From Desulfobacula sp. (GTDB taxonomy: Bacteria > Desulfobacterota > Desulfobacteria > Desulfobacterales > Desulfobacteraceae), in NCBI GenBank assembly GCA_011390085.1, contig JAABTB010000108.1, forward strand, positions 1-7,314: 7,314 nucleotides of DNA. Direction: 5' to 3'. This document shows positions 1 through 7,314 of this stretch, piece after piece. The notes beneath the pieces are model-generated. The model was given only the letters and a program-made list of their open reading frames with translations, was not told the origin of the DNA and did no database searches. Position numbers and translations under genes: made by a program. The stretch's first letter is position 1. Each line of letters starts with the position of its first letter.

Positions 1-1187
1 AGGCAAAGCTGGGAAGCCGGTTCGGCCCCGGCCGTCCCCTCCTGGGCGGGCTGGACGACCGCATTGTCTGGAACCGGCAAGCCGAAGAAACAAAGATTCT
101 TGAACCGGTATTCCAGGGACTCCATATCAATTCCCTGGCCTTTTTAAGACCCAGGGAACCCTATCAAAGCCTGATTTCCTTTTTAGCGGAAAAGGCCTTG
201 AAAACAGGCAGGGCAATCACCCCCAAAGATTGCGAAACCAGGACCTTTCTCCACGAACTGCCGGTCATTGATGAACTGAGCCCGGACAAGATCATCGGGA
301 TTCTGAAGAACCGGAAAACCGTGATCGTGGCCTCAAACAACAGGGATCCGGGAGATCTGGGCCCCGCCGTCATCGCCCACGGCGCGGTGAGCCCGGAACA
401 GGGCTTTGTCACCATCAGCTCCGTCTGTTTTGCCTGCTTTATCAAATTTTTCACAGACTATCTGGAGGCCCTTCAAAAAGGAACGGCCACGGACGAGGAA
501 CATGCCCTTTTCGACATGGCCGCACCCGGTCTCAAGCCTGTCCGGAAAAAAATGCCCGGTCTTATGAAAGGACCCTTTCAAACCGAAGAAGAGGTGTATT
601 CGGCCGTGGCCGAGGCAGGGTTGAAGACCGTTGAATACGGGCTGGTGGATTCCTATTTCGGCAATGTTTCCTATTTGTGGAACCATACCCTTTATATCAG
701 CCAGACGGGCAGTTCCCTGGATGAACTCTCCGGATGCATTGACCCGGTTCCCCTGGACGGCTCCACCAGCGCCGGGATCACCGCTTCCAGCGAATTGTCC
801 GCCCACATGGAAACCATCCTGAAAACAGATTGCCGGGCCATTCTCCACGGCCATCCGAAATTTTCCGTGATTTTATCCATGGATTGTGATCCCATTGAAA
901 AAGAGGCCTGCCGTTTTTCAGACCAATGCCATATCAAATGCCCGAAAAAAAGATGGGTGTGCGGCGTTCCCATTGTCCCGGGAGAGGTGGGGACAGGCCC
1001 CTTCGGCCTTTGCAACACCCTGCCCCGGGCCCTTGAGAGCCATAACAGCGCCATTGTTTACGGCCATGGGCTGTTTACCCTGGGGAAAAATGATTTTTCC
1101 GAAGCCTTTGCCAATCTCCTGAAGGTGGAAAACGCCTGCAAACGCCTTTATTTTGAAAAAATCGGCGAGCTTAGAAAACGTCTTTAA
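1..1187 (+). CDS. Class II aldolase/adducin-type protein with unrecognised N-terminal region (5' partial)
   Basis: The reading frame is open from base 3 to TAA at 1185-1187 (394 visible residues), so the true start lies left of the window; the TTG at 198 is only an internal codon. Residues about 193-394 look like a class II aldolase domain, the fold of L-fuculose-phosphate aldolase and related metal-dependent aldolases or decarboxylases. The usual metal ligands are present: Glu264 in TASSELSAH, His282 and His284 in HGHP, and His355 in VYGHGLF. This supports a cytoplasmic, probably Zn-dependent enzyme; the substrate cannot be read from the sequence. The roughly 190 preceding residues are not recognised; they contain VIAHGAVSPEQGF followed by a helical stretch. 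Oddly, between the HGHP and VYGHG motifs lie six cysteines (295, 303, 309, 313, 320, 337). The gene converges on the acyl-CoA synthetase gene and is not part of that operon. The domain call is firm, the function open. Confidence 0.8.
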   Translation, partial: AKLGSRFGPGRPLLGGLDDRIVWNRQAEETKILEPVFQGLHINSLAFLRPREPYQSLISFLAEKALKTGRAITPKDCETRTFLHELPVIDELSPDKIIGILKNRKTVIVASNNRDPGDLGPAVIAHGAVSPEQGFVTISSVCFACFIKFFTDYLEALQKGTATDEEHALFDMAAPGLKPVRKKMPGLMKGPFQTEEEVYSAVAEAGLKTVEYGLVDSYFGNVSYLWNHTLYISQTGSSLDELSGCIDPVPLDGSTSAGITASSELSAHMETILKTDCRAILHGHPKFSVILSMDCDPIEKEACRFSDQCHIKCPKKRWVCGVPIVPGEVGTGPFGLCNTLPRALESHNSAIVYGHGLFTLGKNDFSEAFANLLKVENACKRLYFEKIGELRKRL

Positions 1188-2988
1188 TACATGGCTTCAA
1201 TAAGATCGTTGTATGCTTCATGGACTTTTTTCCGTTTGATTTTCATGGTGGGCGTGACCTCGCCGTCCTCTTCGTAGAGCCGTTTGGGGATGAGGGTGAA
1301 TTTTCTGATATTTTCAACCCGGGAAAGGCTTTCATTGACCTTTTGGACTTCGCCGCCGATGAGGGCAATGATCTGTTCGTCCCCTGTCAGGTCCTTATAG
1401 GTGGAGAACTGGATTTTATGGTCCTGGGCAAATTTCATGACATTGTCTTCATCGATCATGATGAGGCAGGTCAGGTATTTCCGGCGGTCCCCGATAACGA
1501 CGGCATCATTGATATAGATGCTGGCCTTGAGCTTGTTTTCAATATACTGGGGTGTGATGTTCTTTCCTCCGGCCGTGACGATGATATCTTTTTTGCGGTC
1601 CGTGATTTTTAAAAATCCGTCCGCATCCATCTCGCCCACGTCCCCGGTGCAGAGCCAGCCTTCGGTCATACCGGCGGCAGTGGCGGCTTCGCTCTTATAA
1701 TACCCCTTGAACACGCCCGGAGACTGAATCAGAATTTCCCCGTCCTCGGCTATTTTAACCTTAACCCCGTCCAGGGCCCTGCCCACGGTTCCGGGTCTGG
1801 CCCCGTTTTCCGGAGAAAGGGTGGTCACCCCTGTGCCCTCGGTCTGACCGTATCCTTCAATCAGGTTCATGCCGATGGACTGGAAGAAATGCAGCACCTC
1901 TTTGGATATGGGGGCTGCCCCGGAAATGGCCACCCGGATGTTTTCAAACCCGAGCCTTTCCTTGAGTTTCCTGAACACCAGAAACCAGGCCAGAAAATAA
2001 GCTGCATTCTGAAAAAGGCCCACCCGCTTTTCCTGCATGATCAAATCGGCCCGGTTTTTGCCGGCCTTCATGGCCAGGCCGAAGGCAAGGCGTTTGAGCC
2101 ATGTGGCATCGGCCATTTTGATCATGATGCTGGAATAATATTTTTCCCAGATCCTGGGCACGGCATACCCGATGGTGGGAGACACCTCCTTCATGTTCTG
2201 CATGACGGTATCGGGTTTTTCCACAAAATTCACAATATAGGCAAATTTGATATGGATAAAAACCGTAAACAGCCGCTCGAAAATATGACACAGGGGCAGA
2301 AAGGACAGGACATTGTCCTGTCCTTGAATCTTTACGGTTCCTTCGACGGCTCCGGCCATCCAGGTCACATTTTTATGGGTGAGCATGGCTCCCTTGGGCG
2401 GACCCGTGGTGCCCGAAGTATAGATCAGCACCGCCAGATCGTCGGGTGTGACTTTCTGCTTTCTCTCATCAAAAGCCGAAGGGTGTTCCTGCTCTGCGGC
2501 TGCTCCTTTTTCAAGCAATTCGTCAAAGGTCATGACCATGGGATCTTTAAAGGACCGAAGCCCCTTGGGATCAAACACAATGACCTTTTTCAGCAAAGGG
2601 GCCTTGTCTTTGAACATGAGCCATTTATCAAGCTGTTCCTCGTTCTCCACAAACAGGAACCGGGCATCGCAGTGGTTAATCACATATTCCACCTGGGGCC
2701 AGGCAGTGGTGGCATAGACCCCGACGGACACCCCGCCCACGCATTGAATCCCCAGATCGGCCATGACCCATTCGACACAATTGTCACCGATGATGCAGGC
2801 GCATTCCCCCTTTTCGAACCCAAAGGACAAGAGGGCACAGCCTACTTTTTTAGCTCTGTCATGGTATTCGGCCCAGGTGATGTCATGCCAGATGCCCAGG
2901 GCCTTTGTGCGCAGGGACACCTTTGAATAATTTTCAGCCACTGTTCTTTCGAACACCTCGGGGACGGTTTCATATGCCCCGGATTTTT

Positions 2989-3016
<28 letters not shown>
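1184..3016 (-). CDS. Long-chain-type acyl-CoA synthetase (AMP-forming)
   Basis: This 610-residue ANL-superfamily enzyme should activate a carboxylic acid with ATP and CoA to acyl-CoA, AMP and PPi at the cytoplasmic side of the membrane. Visible motifs are the ATP-binding loop YTSGTTGPPKG (199-209), PLCHIFERL (241-249, typical of long-chain FadD15/plant-like synthetases), GYGQTEGTG (388-396), TGD (457-459), the hinge region DRKKDI (473-478) and the C-terminal PTMKIKRK (589-596), where Lys592 fits the catalytic lysine of motif A10. The length is normal for the family. It is the last gene of the transporter operon and starts inside the livF-like gene. ATG at 3016 is chosen because AAAGG lies 9 bases upstream; ATG at 2998 (six codons later) is a real alternative with a weaker GGA signal. 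Coupling to the importer suggests activation of the imported acid. Chain length or aromatic preference is not readable. Confidence 0.93.
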
Positions 3017-3765
<749 letters not shown>

Positions 3766-3767
3766 CG

Positions 3768-4547
3768 TTAATCTCCCTCCCCGATATAGGCTTTCAGAAC
3801 CTGTTCATTGGCCTGGACCTCTTCCGGGGAGCCGATGGTGATGGGCTTCCCGAAATTGATGGCCATGACCCGGTCTGAAATATCCATGACCATTTTCATG
3901 TCATGCTCGATGAGGAGGATGGATATCCCCAGCTCATCCTGGATATCCTTGATCCAGAAGATCATATCCTGTTTTTCTTCGGAATTCATCCCGGCGCAGG
4001 GTTCGTCCAGGAGCAGGAGATCCGGTTCCAGGGCCAGGGCCCGGCCCAGCTCAATGAGCTTCTGGGTCCCGTAGGGAAGGGCGCCCACAAAGGTTTCTCT
4101 CACATTCTGGAGTTCGAGAAAATCAATAATATGCTCCACCCGTTCCCGGTGAAGGATTTCCTCCCTGCCTGCGGAGGAGGCTTTCCCCCACATGAACATG
4201 CCCTTGAAAAGCCCTGTATTCATATGGATATGACGGCCCAGCATGATATTTTCCATGGTGTTCATATGGGAAAACAACTCAATGTTCTGGAAGGTCCGGG
4301 CAATACCCAGCCGGGCGATGACATCGGGTTTTTTGCCGGGGATGGAGCAGCCCTTGAACACAATGACGCCCCGGTCCGGTTGATACAGCCCTGATATGCA
4401 GTTGAAAAGGGTGGTCTTTCCCGCACCATTGGGGCCGATGACGGAAAAGATCTCACCCTTGTTCATGGTAAAACCGATATCTTCCAGGGCCCTGATGCCG
4501 CCAAAGGAGATGGACAGGTCATCCACCCGGAAAAAAGCAGAGTCCAT
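3768..4547 (-). CDS. livG: ABC transporter ATP-binding protein, LivG type
   Basis: The second ATPase of the importer, 259 residues. Walker A is GPNGAGKTT (38-46), Walker B LLLLDEP (177-183), and the switch histidine is His215 in LLIEHDM, the pattern expected of LivG. The insertion around residues 103-125 before the signature helix is also usual for LivG. The signature is LPYGTQ (157-162) rather than the common LSxGQQ, and Walker B is followed by CAGMNSEE (184-191). I recall such PYG and AGMN variants from Liv-type systems near acyl-CoA synthetases, but cannot test this here. ATG at 4547 is one base after the binding-protein stop codon. No good Shine-Dalgarno is visible (only a distant GGAT), so translation probably depends on coupling to the upstream gene. 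The last codons (GEGD) double as the ribosome binding site of the next gene. Confidence 0.93.
   Translation of the reverse strand: MDSAFFRVDDLSISFGGIRALEDIGFTMNKGEIFSVIGPNGAGKTTLFNCISGLYQPDRGVIVFKGCSIPGKKPDVIARLGIARTFQNIELFSHMNTMENIMLGRHIHMNTGLFKGMFMWGKASSAGREEILHRERVEHIIDFLELQNVRETFVGALPYGTQKLIELGRALALEPDLLLLDEPCAGMNSEEKQDMIFWIKDIQDELGISILLIEHDMKMVMDISDRVMAINFGKPITIGSPEEVQANEQVLKAYIGEGD
3773..3780 (-). promoter_or_regulatory. Ribosome binding site of the livF-like gene, inside livG
   Basis: GGAGGGAG lies 7 bases before ATG at 3765 and is made by the final Gly-Glu-Gly-Asp codons of the livG-like gene. It supports the chosen livF start and shows that the two reading frames are packed together. 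Confidence 0.7.
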
Positions 4548-4548
4548 A

Positions 4549-5739
4549 TTATTTAATATCCATCCATTCCGTCAGTTTTTTTGATTTTCCCTCGGCCAGG
4601 CATTGGACTAAAAAGGTCTGGGAGGTTCCCTGGCGGGAATACATATCATTCTTGTCAAAGGGTTTGAAATTGACCTCTGCGCCGAGTCCCTTGAATCCTT
4701 TTATCTTTTCCATTTCCGTGATAAATTTTTCCTGGGTCAGATCCGGGCCCACATTTTTCAATGCTTCAATCATGGGTTCCACAAACAATATGCCGGCATA
4801 ATAAAAGACCCCCCATCGTTCTTCCTTGGCTGCATATTTATCAAACACCTCTTTTTTATATTTTACGATGGCAGGATAATCAGAATCGGGCAATTCACCG
4901 AAGGTCGCACAGATCACACCTTCCCAGTTTCCTTTGGTGATGGACATCATCAGCGGGAAATCGGAACAGGTACTGGTGCTCATGAACTGGGGTTCAAATT
5001 TCATGGCCTTGCTGATCCCCACCACCTTTGCCGCATGGGTGACCGTTGTCCACAAGAGCACCATGTCGGCATCGGATTGTTTGAGCTTCATAACATGGGG
5101 GTTCAGATCGGAATCGCCGGCTTCAAAAGAGACTTCAGCCACGGTTGAAAGCCCATGGGCTTTCAGCTCTTCCTGGGCGCCTCTCAGGCCGTTCTTTCCG
5201 TATTCATCATTCAGATAGGCAACAGCCACTTTTTTCTTGCCCATATTCTCAACCGCATACTTGACCAGGGCTTTTGCCTCACCGTCATAGAGCGGATAAA
5301 CGGCGAACAGGTTCCTCTGGGGTGGATTGACCCAGTTGAGAGACCCGGCGGCAGGCCCCACCCAGGGGATATTGTTCTGGGCCAGGTAATCTTTTACAGC
5401 CATGCCCGTTGATGTTCCGACACCGCTGGCCCAGGCAAAGATGCCCGTGCCTTCCTGGAGTTCTTTGACACCGGCCACGGTCTTGGCCGGGTTATACCCG
5501 TCGTCAAACATGTGATAGACGATTTTCCGGCCATGGATCCCGCCGTTGTCGTTGATCCACTGGAAATAGGCGCCGGTCCCCCTTGCCACGGACCCCCAGG
5601 CGGCAGCCGGTCCGGTCTGGGGACCCCACTGGCCGATATGGATTTCCGTATCCGTCACACCGACTTCTGCAAACAAGTTTGGAGCAAGGCTCAATACAAA
5701 AGCCAGAGAAACAACCAAAAGCATTAAACTTTTTTTCAT
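4549..5739 (-). CDS. Periplasmic substrate-binding protein of a Liv/HAAT-type ABC importer
   Basis: A 396-residue type I periplasmic binding protein that captures the ligand and hands it to the permeases. Residues 1-24 form a signal peptide: KK, then a hydrophobic core and a likely cleavage in NLFA-EVGV. There is no lipobox cysteine, so the mature protein should be free in the periplasm, which fits a Gram-negative cell. The mature start (TDTEIHIGQWGPQTGP) and the segments NDNGGIHGRKI and YNPAKTVAGVKEL are typical of the LivK/Peripla_BP_6 family. The pocket region VGPAAGSLNW (127-136) differs from the PAATAP-type sequence of the E. coli leucine-binding proteins, so the ligand may not be a branched-chain amino acid. 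It has the strongest ribosome binding site in the operon, in line with the excess normally needed. It sits between permease and ATPase genes. Ligand unknown. Confidence 0.92.
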   Translation of the reverse strand: MKKSLMLLVVSLAFVLSLAPNLFAEVGVTDTEIHIGQWGPQTGPAAAWGSVARGTGAYFQWINDNGGIHGRKIVYHMFDDGYNPAKTVAGVKELQEGTGIFAWASGVGTSTGMAVKDYLAQNNIPWVGPAAGSLNWVNPPQRNLFAVYPLYDGEAKALVKYAVENMGKKKVAVAYLNDEYGKNGLRGAQEELKAHGLSTVAEVSFEAGDSDLNPHVMKLKQSDADMVLLWTTVTHAAKVVGISKAMKFEPQFMSTSTCSDFPLMMSITKGNWEGVICATFGELPDSDYPAIVKYKKEVFDKYAAKEERWGVFYYAGILFVEPMIEALKNVGPDLTQEKFITEMEKIKGFKGLGAEVNFKPFDKNDMYSRQGTSQTFLVQCLAEGKSKKLTEWMDIK

Positions 5740-5743
5740 CTTT

Positions 5744-5753
5744 CCCTCCTTTT
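5744..5753 (-). promoter_or_regulatory. Strong ribosome binding site of the binding-protein gene
   Basis: On the minus strand AAAAGGAGGG precedes ATG at 5739, with GGAGG five bases from the start codon. It is preceded by an A/T-rich leader (about 5751-5769) that should stay unpaired. This is the best Shine-Dalgarno in the window and fixes the start just ahead of the signal peptide. Confidence 0.8.
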
Positions 5754-5789
5754 ATTATTTTTATTTCTCATCCGCGGGCTTGTTCCGGA

Positions 5790-6665
5790 TTATACCTTTT
5801 TCACGTAATGCCGGGCGAAAAGACCGCTGGGTTTGAAACACAATACTGCCACGATAATCACAAAAGCCACCACCGTCTTGAACTCAATGGAAATATAACC
5901 GCCGAACAGGTTCTCAATAATCCCCAGCATATAGGCTGCCACCACGGCGCCGGGCAAAGAGGTCATACCGCCCATGACCGCGGCGGCAAAGCCTTTGAGC
6001 ATGGGATCCCACATCATATAGGGATGCATGATGGTGGGAGAAATCAAAAGACCGGCCACGGCTCCCACCAGGGATGAAATCCCCCAGGTCACCATCAGAA
6101 TCCGGTTGGTTCGGACCCCGACGATCCGGGCAGCTACGCTGTTCTGCTGGGTGGCTTTCATGGCAAGTCCGAGTTTTGAAAATCTGAAAAACATGAAGAG
6201 TACCACCATAAGCCCCAGGGCTGAGACCAGGGTCAGTATATCCAGTTTTTTCAGGAAAATATCGCCGATAAAGAGGCTGTCGTAGGGGTCTATGGGAAAG
6301 GGCATGGTTTTCTGCTCTGCCCCGAATTTCCAGGAGACAACTCCCAGGATCACCATTTCAATGCCGATGGTGATCACGATCATCCCCAGTACATTGGGCT
6401 CCTTTGCCCGCCGCAGCACGGCGAATTCCAGGAAACACCCCAAAACGGCTGCAAACAGGAAGGCGAGGGAAAATGCAAGATAGACGTTCAGGTTAAAAGA
6501 AGTTAAAAGCATCATGGCAAAAAAGGACGAGATCAGGGCCATCTCCCCCTGGGCAAAATTCGGCACCTCCGAGGTCTTATAAATAATGACCATGGCAAGC
6601 CCCATGAGGGCGTAGGAACTTCCCGTTGCAATGCCGCTGACAATCATCTGGATTAAATCCGTCAT
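5790..6665 (-). CDS. livH: ABC transporter permease, LivH type
   Basis: An inner-membrane permease of 291 residues, one half of the translocation pore, pairing with the LivM-like protein. It is strongly hydrophobic, with about eight membrane segments. Family hallmarks are YALMGLAMVIIYKTSEVPNF (18-37) near the N-terminus, followed by AQGEMAL; the cytoplasmic ATPase-contact loop GLAMKATQQN...AARIVGV (166-184); and GGMTSLPGAVVAAYMLGIIE (232-251) near the end. ATG at 6665 is supported by GGAG with a 6-base spacer (6672-6675), within the 14-base gap after the livM-like gene. A 50-base gap separates its stop from the binding-protein start. The permease type is certain; the transported substrate is not. 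Confidence 0.93.
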   Translation of the reverse strand: MTDLIQMIVSGIATGSSYALMGLAMVIIYKTSEVPNFAQGEMALISSFFAMMLLTSFNLNVYLAFSLAFLFAAVLGCFLEFAVLRRAKEPNVLGMIVITIGIEMVILGVVSWKFGAEQKTMPFPIDPYDSLFIGDIFLKKLDILTLVSALGLMVVLFMFFRFSKLGLAMKATQQNSVAARIVGVRTNRILMVTWGISSLVGAVAGLLISPTIMHPYMMWDPMLKGFAAAVMGGMTSLPGAVVAAYMLGIIENLFGGYISIEFKTVVAFVIIVAVLCFKPSGLFARHYVKKV

Positions 6666-6679
6666 GTAAATCTCCGAAA

Positions 6680-7314
6680 CTAAAAAGGCCAGGTGCGCCA
6701 GTATTTTTTCGTCCTGATCCAGACCCCGAACAATCCCAGGGGTTCAAACAGCATGATCAGAATCATGATGGTGCCGAATACGATAAATTGAATATTGGAC
6801 ACCCCGGTGATGGAAAACCAGTTTTTAGATAAATGCTCCAGCCAGTCTCCGATATAAGGGATGCTCAGGATATTTCTGAGCTTTAAATCCAGCCAGCACA
6901 GCAGAGAAGCCCCGACAATGGAGCCCATCATGGAGCCGAGGCCCCCCACCACGACCATGGCAAGGAACATGATGGACATCATCAGGGTGAAAATCTCGGG
7001 TTCAATGAATTTTAACACAAAGGCATAAAGCCCCCCGCCGATCCCGGCATAAAATGCGCTCACGGCAAAGGCCAGGGTTTTATAATACAGGATATTCACC
7101 CCCATGGTGCTGGCGGCAATGTCGGCATCCCGGATGGCGATAAAGGCCCGGCCCACTCGTGTCCGGATCAGATTCCGCATGAACAGCAGGAGAAATATGG
7201 TCAGGGTGATGAGCAGGATATAAAATTCCTTGTCCGTATCAATGATCCAGGGACCGATGGTGATATCCGGCGCATGAAGCCCTTCCCTGCCGCCGAAGAG
7301 TTCCACCCGGCCAA
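6680..7314 (-). CDS. livM: ABC transporter permease, LivM type (5' partial)
   Basis: The second permease. The frame stays open to the right edge, giving 210 complete codons; LivM proteins are usually about 300-350 residues, so roughly 100 N-terminal residues lie outside. GTG at 7306 is an internal codon, not a start. Counting from that GTG, the visible part holds GGREGL (5-10), at the place where LivM proteins have a GG-x-x-GL loop. It also has a membrane segment (27-47), the ATPase-contact loop GRAFIAIRDADIAASTMGV (52-70), paired helices (76-97), FLAMVVVGGLGSMMGSIVGA (114-133) and a last membrane segment with FEPLGLFG (187-194), followed by a basic tail. It is the first operon gene in view, 14 bases ahead of the livH-like gene, so the operon promoter must lie beyond the window. 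Confidence 0.92.
   Translation of the reverse strand, partial: GRVELFGGREGLHAPDITIGPWIIDTDKEFYILLITLTIFLLLFMRNLIRTRVGRAFIAIRDADIAASTMGVNILYYKTLAFAVSAFYAGIGGGLYAFVLKFIEPEIFTLMMSIMFLAMVVVGGLGSMMGSIVGASLLCWLDLKLRNILSIPYIGDWLEHLSKNWFSITGVSNIQFIVFGTIMILIMLFEPLGLFGVWIRTKKYWRTWPF

Noticed and set aside
333..854. Minus-strand open frame of 173 codons inside the aldolase-like gene.
   Set aside because: It is antisense to the part of the gene that contains the metal-ligand motifs, shows no family motif, and has no evident ribosome binding site.
198..1187. TTG at 198 as the start of the aldolase-like gene.
   Set aside because: The same frame is open and protein-like back to base 3, and I see no convincing ribosome binding site before 198. 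The gene is better read as cut by the window edge.
1889..2926. Long open frame (345 codons) on the plus strand, antisense to the acyl-CoA synthetase.
   Set aside because: It lies wholly inside a gene with complete family motifs. Its translation is rich in Gly, His, Phe and Pro with no recognisable domain, a typical shadow of a GC-biased gene on the other strand.
5770..5790. Inverted repeat ATCCG / CGGAT in the livH to binding-protein gap, possibly a terminator or attenuator.
   Set aside because: The stem is only five base pairs with an 11-base loop, and no T-tract follows in the minus-strand transcript direction. It is too weak to call.
6680..7306. GTG at 7306 as the start of the livM-like gene.
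   Set aside because: The frame continues to the window edge, and a start here would remove about 100 residues, including membrane segments normal for LivM.

Overview
The window looks like a piece of a chromosome from an anaerobic Gram-negative bacterium, most likely a Desulfobacterota member close to the Desulfobacteraceae (sulfate reducers). This is an inference from the protein style, the mid-range GC content, a soluble periplasmic binding protein with no lipobox, and a Liv-type transporter operon that ends in a long-chain-type acyl-CoA synthetase. Coding density is almost total. No stretch over 50 bases lacks a gene, and I see no RNA gene, mobile element, CRISPR array or long repeat.

Left part (1-1187, + strand): the 3' portion of a gene whose start lies outside the window. 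It encodes a class II aldolase/adducin-type protein with an unrecognised N-terminal region, a complete set of metal-binding residues and an unusual cysteine-rich segment. Its stop codon overlaps the stop of the convergent gene by the four bases TTAA.

Rest (1184-7314, - strand): one tightly packed operon. In transcription order it reads livM-like permease (5' end outside the window), livH-like permease, periplasmic binding protein, livG-like ATPase, livF-like ATPase, long-chain acyl-CoA synthetase. Gaps are 14, 50, 1 and 2 bases, followed by an overlap of up to 28 bases. The operon promoter lies to the right of the window.

The five transporter genes make a complete ABC importer of the branched-chain amino acid (HAAT) family: binding protein, two permeases and two ATPases. 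Family membership does not fix the substrate. The AMP-forming acyl-CoA synthetase translated from the end of the same transcript, and departures of the binding protein and LivG from the classic amino acid versions, suggest that a carboxylate (fatty, dicarboxylic or aromatic acid) is imported and then activated to its CoA thioester. The system as a whole belongs to a known type. The least explained part is the aldolase-like protein at the left.
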